Shown here piece after piece: positions 61,902 to 64,000 of a DNA stretch of 64,000 bases (position 1 is its first letter; each line of letters starts with the position of its first letter). The stretch is from Roseicyclus salinarum (GTDB taxonomy: Bacteria > Pseudomonadota > Alphaproteobacteria > Rhodobacterales > Rhodobacteraceae): assembly GCF_029624655.1 (NCBI RefSeq), contig NZ_JARRSA010000002.1:62001-126000 (forward strand). The letters run 5' to 3'. The notes beneath the pieces were generated by a model. The model searched no databases. It saw only the letters and a program-made list of their open reading frames with translations, and had not been told where the DNA came from. The position numbers were made by a program, and so were the translations under genes.

Positions 61902-62585
61902 ATGGAGAACCACAACGTCTCGCCCTTCAACGCGCTGCCCCCCGTGGTCGTGGCGCTCGCCGCGGTCATCGCCGGGCTCGAGGTGCTGTTCCAGCTTGCG
62001 ACCGCGGGCGTCCTCGGAGGACAGGGCGGCATCGGGTGGCGGCTTGCCGCGATCCAGGACTACGCCGTTCTCGACGAGGTGGTGGACTGGATGCTGGCCA
62101 ACGGGCGCTATCCGCCGGATCAGCTTCTGCGGTTCCTGACCTATCCGCTGATCCACGGCGGCTTCGTCCATGCGGCCTTCGTCGTCGTGTTCGTCCTTGC
62201 GATCGGCAAGATGGTGGCCGAGGTCTTCTCGCCCCTCGCCTTCGTCACGGTCTTCTGGATCTCGGCCATCGTGGGCGCACTGGGCTACACGCTGCTTCTG
62301 GACAGCCCCTATCCCCTGATCGGCGGCTATCCCGGCGTCTATGGCCTGATCGGGGCCTTCACCTTCCTGATGTGGGTGGACGCCTCGCGGCGCGGGGACA
62401 GCCGGATGCGCGCCTTCGGCCTGATCGGGGCGCTGCTGGCGATCCAGCTTCTGTTCGGCGTCATCCAGGGCGATTTCGGCAGCGTGACGGCGGACCTTTC
62501 GGGCTTCGTGGCCGGGTTCCTCCTGTCCTTCGTGGTCAGTCCCGGCGGCTGGCGCCGCGCGCTCGACAGGCTCAGGCAGCGCTAG
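61902..62585 (+). CDS. Rhomboid-family membrane protein, catalytic residues missing
   Basis: 227 aa, six or seven membrane segments. VYGLIGAFTFLMWVD and SGFVAGFLLSFV place it in the rhomboid fold. However, the serine of the GxSG motif is Tyr143 (IGGYPGVYGL), the catalytic His of the AH..G motif is Asp198 (TADLSGFVAG), and the Asn of the H..xN motif is Val (GFVHAAFVVVF). It is therefore a rhomboid pseudoprotease, not an active protease. An ATG at 61875 would add 9 residues. Convergent with murJ; the stops share four bases (CTAG). Confidence 0.82.
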   Translation: MENHNVSPFNALPPVVVALAAVIAGLEVLFQLATAGVLGGQGGIGWRLAAIQDYAVLDEVVDWMLANGRYPPDQLLRFLTYPLIHGGFVHAAFVVVFVLAIGKMVAEVFSPLAFVTVFWISAIVGALGYTLLLDSPYPLIGGYPGVYGLIGAFTFLMWVDASRRGDSRMRAFGLIGALLAIQLLFGVIQGDFGSVTADLSGFVAGFLLSFVVSPGGWRRALDRLRQR

Positions 62586-64000
62586 CCGCGCCGCAACGCG
62601 CGCCGGAACTCGCCCAGCCGGAACGCGCCCAGCAGCTGGCCAAGGCCCGCATAGAGGGCCATCCCCCCCGCGATCAGCACGCCGAGCGCGAGATAGCGCC
62701 ATGTCGGGACGCCCAGAAGCGGACCGAGCAGGACCACGCCCAGCCAAAGACCGGCGCCCATCAGCGCGGAGGCCGCGAGGATGCGCCAGATGCGCCTGCG
62801 GAAGCGGTCGTCGAAGGTCGCGACCTCTCCCATGCCGCGCCGTCCCCGGTGCAGCAGCCAGACCATCGCCCATGCCGCGAGCGTCGTGCCGATCGCCGCG
62901 CCGACGAAGCCCAGCGTCCATGCGAAGCCGATCGCCGCGACCGCGTTCACGACCATCGCGACAAGCGCGTAGCGGAACGGAGTCCGCGTATCCTCGCGCG
63001 CGAAGTAGAGCGGTTGCAGAACCTTCTGCAGCACGAAGGCCGGCAGGCCCGCGCCGTAGACGGCCAGCGCAAGCGCGGTCGCCGCGGTGTCGTCGGCCCC
63101 GAATTCGCCACGCTCGAAAAGGACCGAGACGATGGGCACGGGGATCACGACCAGCGCGACCGCCGAGGGGATCGTCAGCGCCATGGAGATCTCGCCCGCG
63201 CGGCTGAGCGCCTCGCGCCCGCCCGCCCCGTCGCCGGCCCTGAGCCGCCGCGCGAGGTCCGGCAGCAGGACGACGCCCACCGCGATCCCGACGACGCCGA
63301 GCGGCAGCTGGTAGAGCCGGTCGGCGAACGATAGCCACGCGATCGCGCCCTCGAAGAAGCTGCCCACCTGCCGCCCCACCAGAAGGTTGATCTGCACGAC
63401 GCCGCCCGCAAGCATGGCGGGCCCTGCGATCATGGCCAGACGCCGCATGTCGGGCGTGAGGCGCGGCAGGCGCGGCACCAGCCGGAATCCCGCCCGCGCC
63501 GCCGCGACCCAGACCAGCGCCATCTGCGCCGCGCCCGCCACCAGCACCCCCCAGGTCAGGAGCGTGCCGTGGCGCACCAGAAGCCCCTCGGCGCTGTCCA
63601 CCGAGCTGATGTCGATTGCGATGCCCGGGAACGCGCCGCGTTCCGCCGCCACGAGCGCGGCGACCAGCACGACGTTGAGCAGGAGCGGCGCGGCCGCCGC
63701 CGCGGCGAAGCGGCCCGAGGCGTTCAGGACGCCCGACAGGAGGGCCGCCACCGAGATGAACAGGATGTAGGCGAAGGCGATGCGGCCGAAGTCCACGGCA
63801 AGCTCGAAGCGCACGTCGCCCGCGAAGCCCGCCGCCATCGCCAGGACCAGCGCGGGCATGAAGACGATTGCCGCCACCGTCAGCACGACCAAAAGGCTCG
63901 CCAGCCCCGACAGCGCGTCGCGCGCGAACCCCTCGGCGTCCTCGCCCGCCTCCAGCTTCTTGGAGAACATCGGCACGAAGGCCGTGTTGAACGCCCCCTC
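62582..64000 (-). CDS. murJ: Lipid II flippase MurJ, C-terminal part (5' end outside window)
   Basis: At least 472 codons; the frame is open to the last base of the window. Multi-helix MVF-type protein: FNTAFVPMFSKKLEAGEDAE near the visible start and AGPAMLAGGVVQINLLVGRQ, then VGSFFEGAIAWLSFADRLYQLPLG and VLLPDLARRL. These are MurJ signatures. It flips lipid II across the inner membrane in peptidoglycan synthesis. trpS lies downstream on the same strand, the usual order. Confidence 0.95.
   Translation of the reverse strand, partial: EGAFNTAFVPMFSKKLEAGEDAEGFARDALSGLASLLVVLTVAAIVFMPALVLAMAAGFAGDVRFELAVDFGRIAFAYILFISVAALLSGVLNASGRFAAAAAAPLLLNVVLVAALVAAERGAFPGIAIDISSVDSAEGLLVRHGTLLTWGVLVAGAAQMALVWVAAARAGFRLVPRLPRLTPDMRRLAMIAGPAMLAGGVVQINLLVGRQVGSFFEGAIAWLSFADRLYQLPLGVVGIAVGVVLLPDLARRLRAGDGAGGREALSRAGEISMALTIPSAVALVVIPVPIVSVLFERGEFGADDTAATALALAVYGAGLPAFVLQKVLQPLYFAREDTRTPFRYALVAMVVNAVAAIGFAWTLGFVGAAIGTTLAAWAMVWLLHRGRRGMGEVATFDDRFRRRIWRILAASALMGAGLWLGVVLLGPLLGVPTWRYLALGVLIAGGMALYAGLGQLLGAFRLGEFRRALRRG

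Noticed and set aside
1-64000. CRISPR array, insertion sequence, phage or plasmid genes
   Set aside because: I found no spaced direct-repeat array, transposase, integrase or replication gene on either strand.

Overview
The window is very GC-rich, almost fully coding, and reads as chromosomal DNA of an alphaproteobacterium, most likely Rhodobacteraceae (Roseobacter/Rhodobacter group). The reasons are the strong third-position GC bias, the many periplasmic-binding-protein transporters (TRAP-TAXI, three ABC families), a De Ley-Doudoroff galactose operon, a DUF849 (BKACE) carnitine-type cluster, TIGR02186/TauE, a tsaB-rimI-NifU neighbourhood, and murJ near trpS. I see no phage, transposase, integrase, plasmid or CRISPR signature.

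Layout. 1-4553: galactoside operon (SDR end, dgoK, dgoA, SMP-30 lactonase, GH42 beta-galactosidase), every junction a 4-base stop/start overlap. 4652-6780: 2-oxoglutarate-type oxygenase plus two flavodoxin-like quinone reductases. 6878-13013: NMT1-type ABC importer with a cytosine-deaminase-like amidohydrolase, an FAD oxidoreductase and a divergent RidA-like protein; a catabolic set whose substrate I cannot name. 13362-13438: tRNA with CAT anticodon, whose 3' end overlaps a convergent winged-helix gene. 13973-21098: TRAP-TAXI transporter beside a DctB/DctD two-component pair. 21198-24533: LigD and Ku (bacterial NHEJ). 24619-29619: aminotransferase, then BKACE, SDR and carnitine dehydrogenase-thioesterase. 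29738-40591: two peptide-type ABC operons of different architecture. 40683-42129: DUF1028 protein and a GntR regulator, with AT-rich palindromes in the promoters. 42328-43898: quinone-type VOC protein and hydrolase. 44061-46771: class III aminotransferase divergent from a DoeA-like ectoine hydrolase. 46811-49071: RecD-like helicase and SDR. 49166-50847: TIGR02186 and TauE. 50938-56501: nucleoside ABC importer with purine nucleoside phosphorylase. 56660-64000: housekeeping genes (rimI, tsaB, NifU-like, stress protein, class IV aminotransferase, VOC, trpS, a rhomboid lacking its catalytic residues, partial murJ).

Two patterns run across the window. First, four copies of an 18-of-21 invariant sequence (CGTATTT, three variable bases, GAAAGATGAAG) lie 47-78 bases after a stop codon, always in the sense direction of the gene just ended and always after a GC-rich hairpin. 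Second, all five transport operons that begin with a substrate-binding protein have a strong hairpin directly after that gene, before the membrane or ATPase genes. That is consistent with more binding protein being made than the rest of the transporter. All functions are assigned by reading the sequence; no search or folding program was run.
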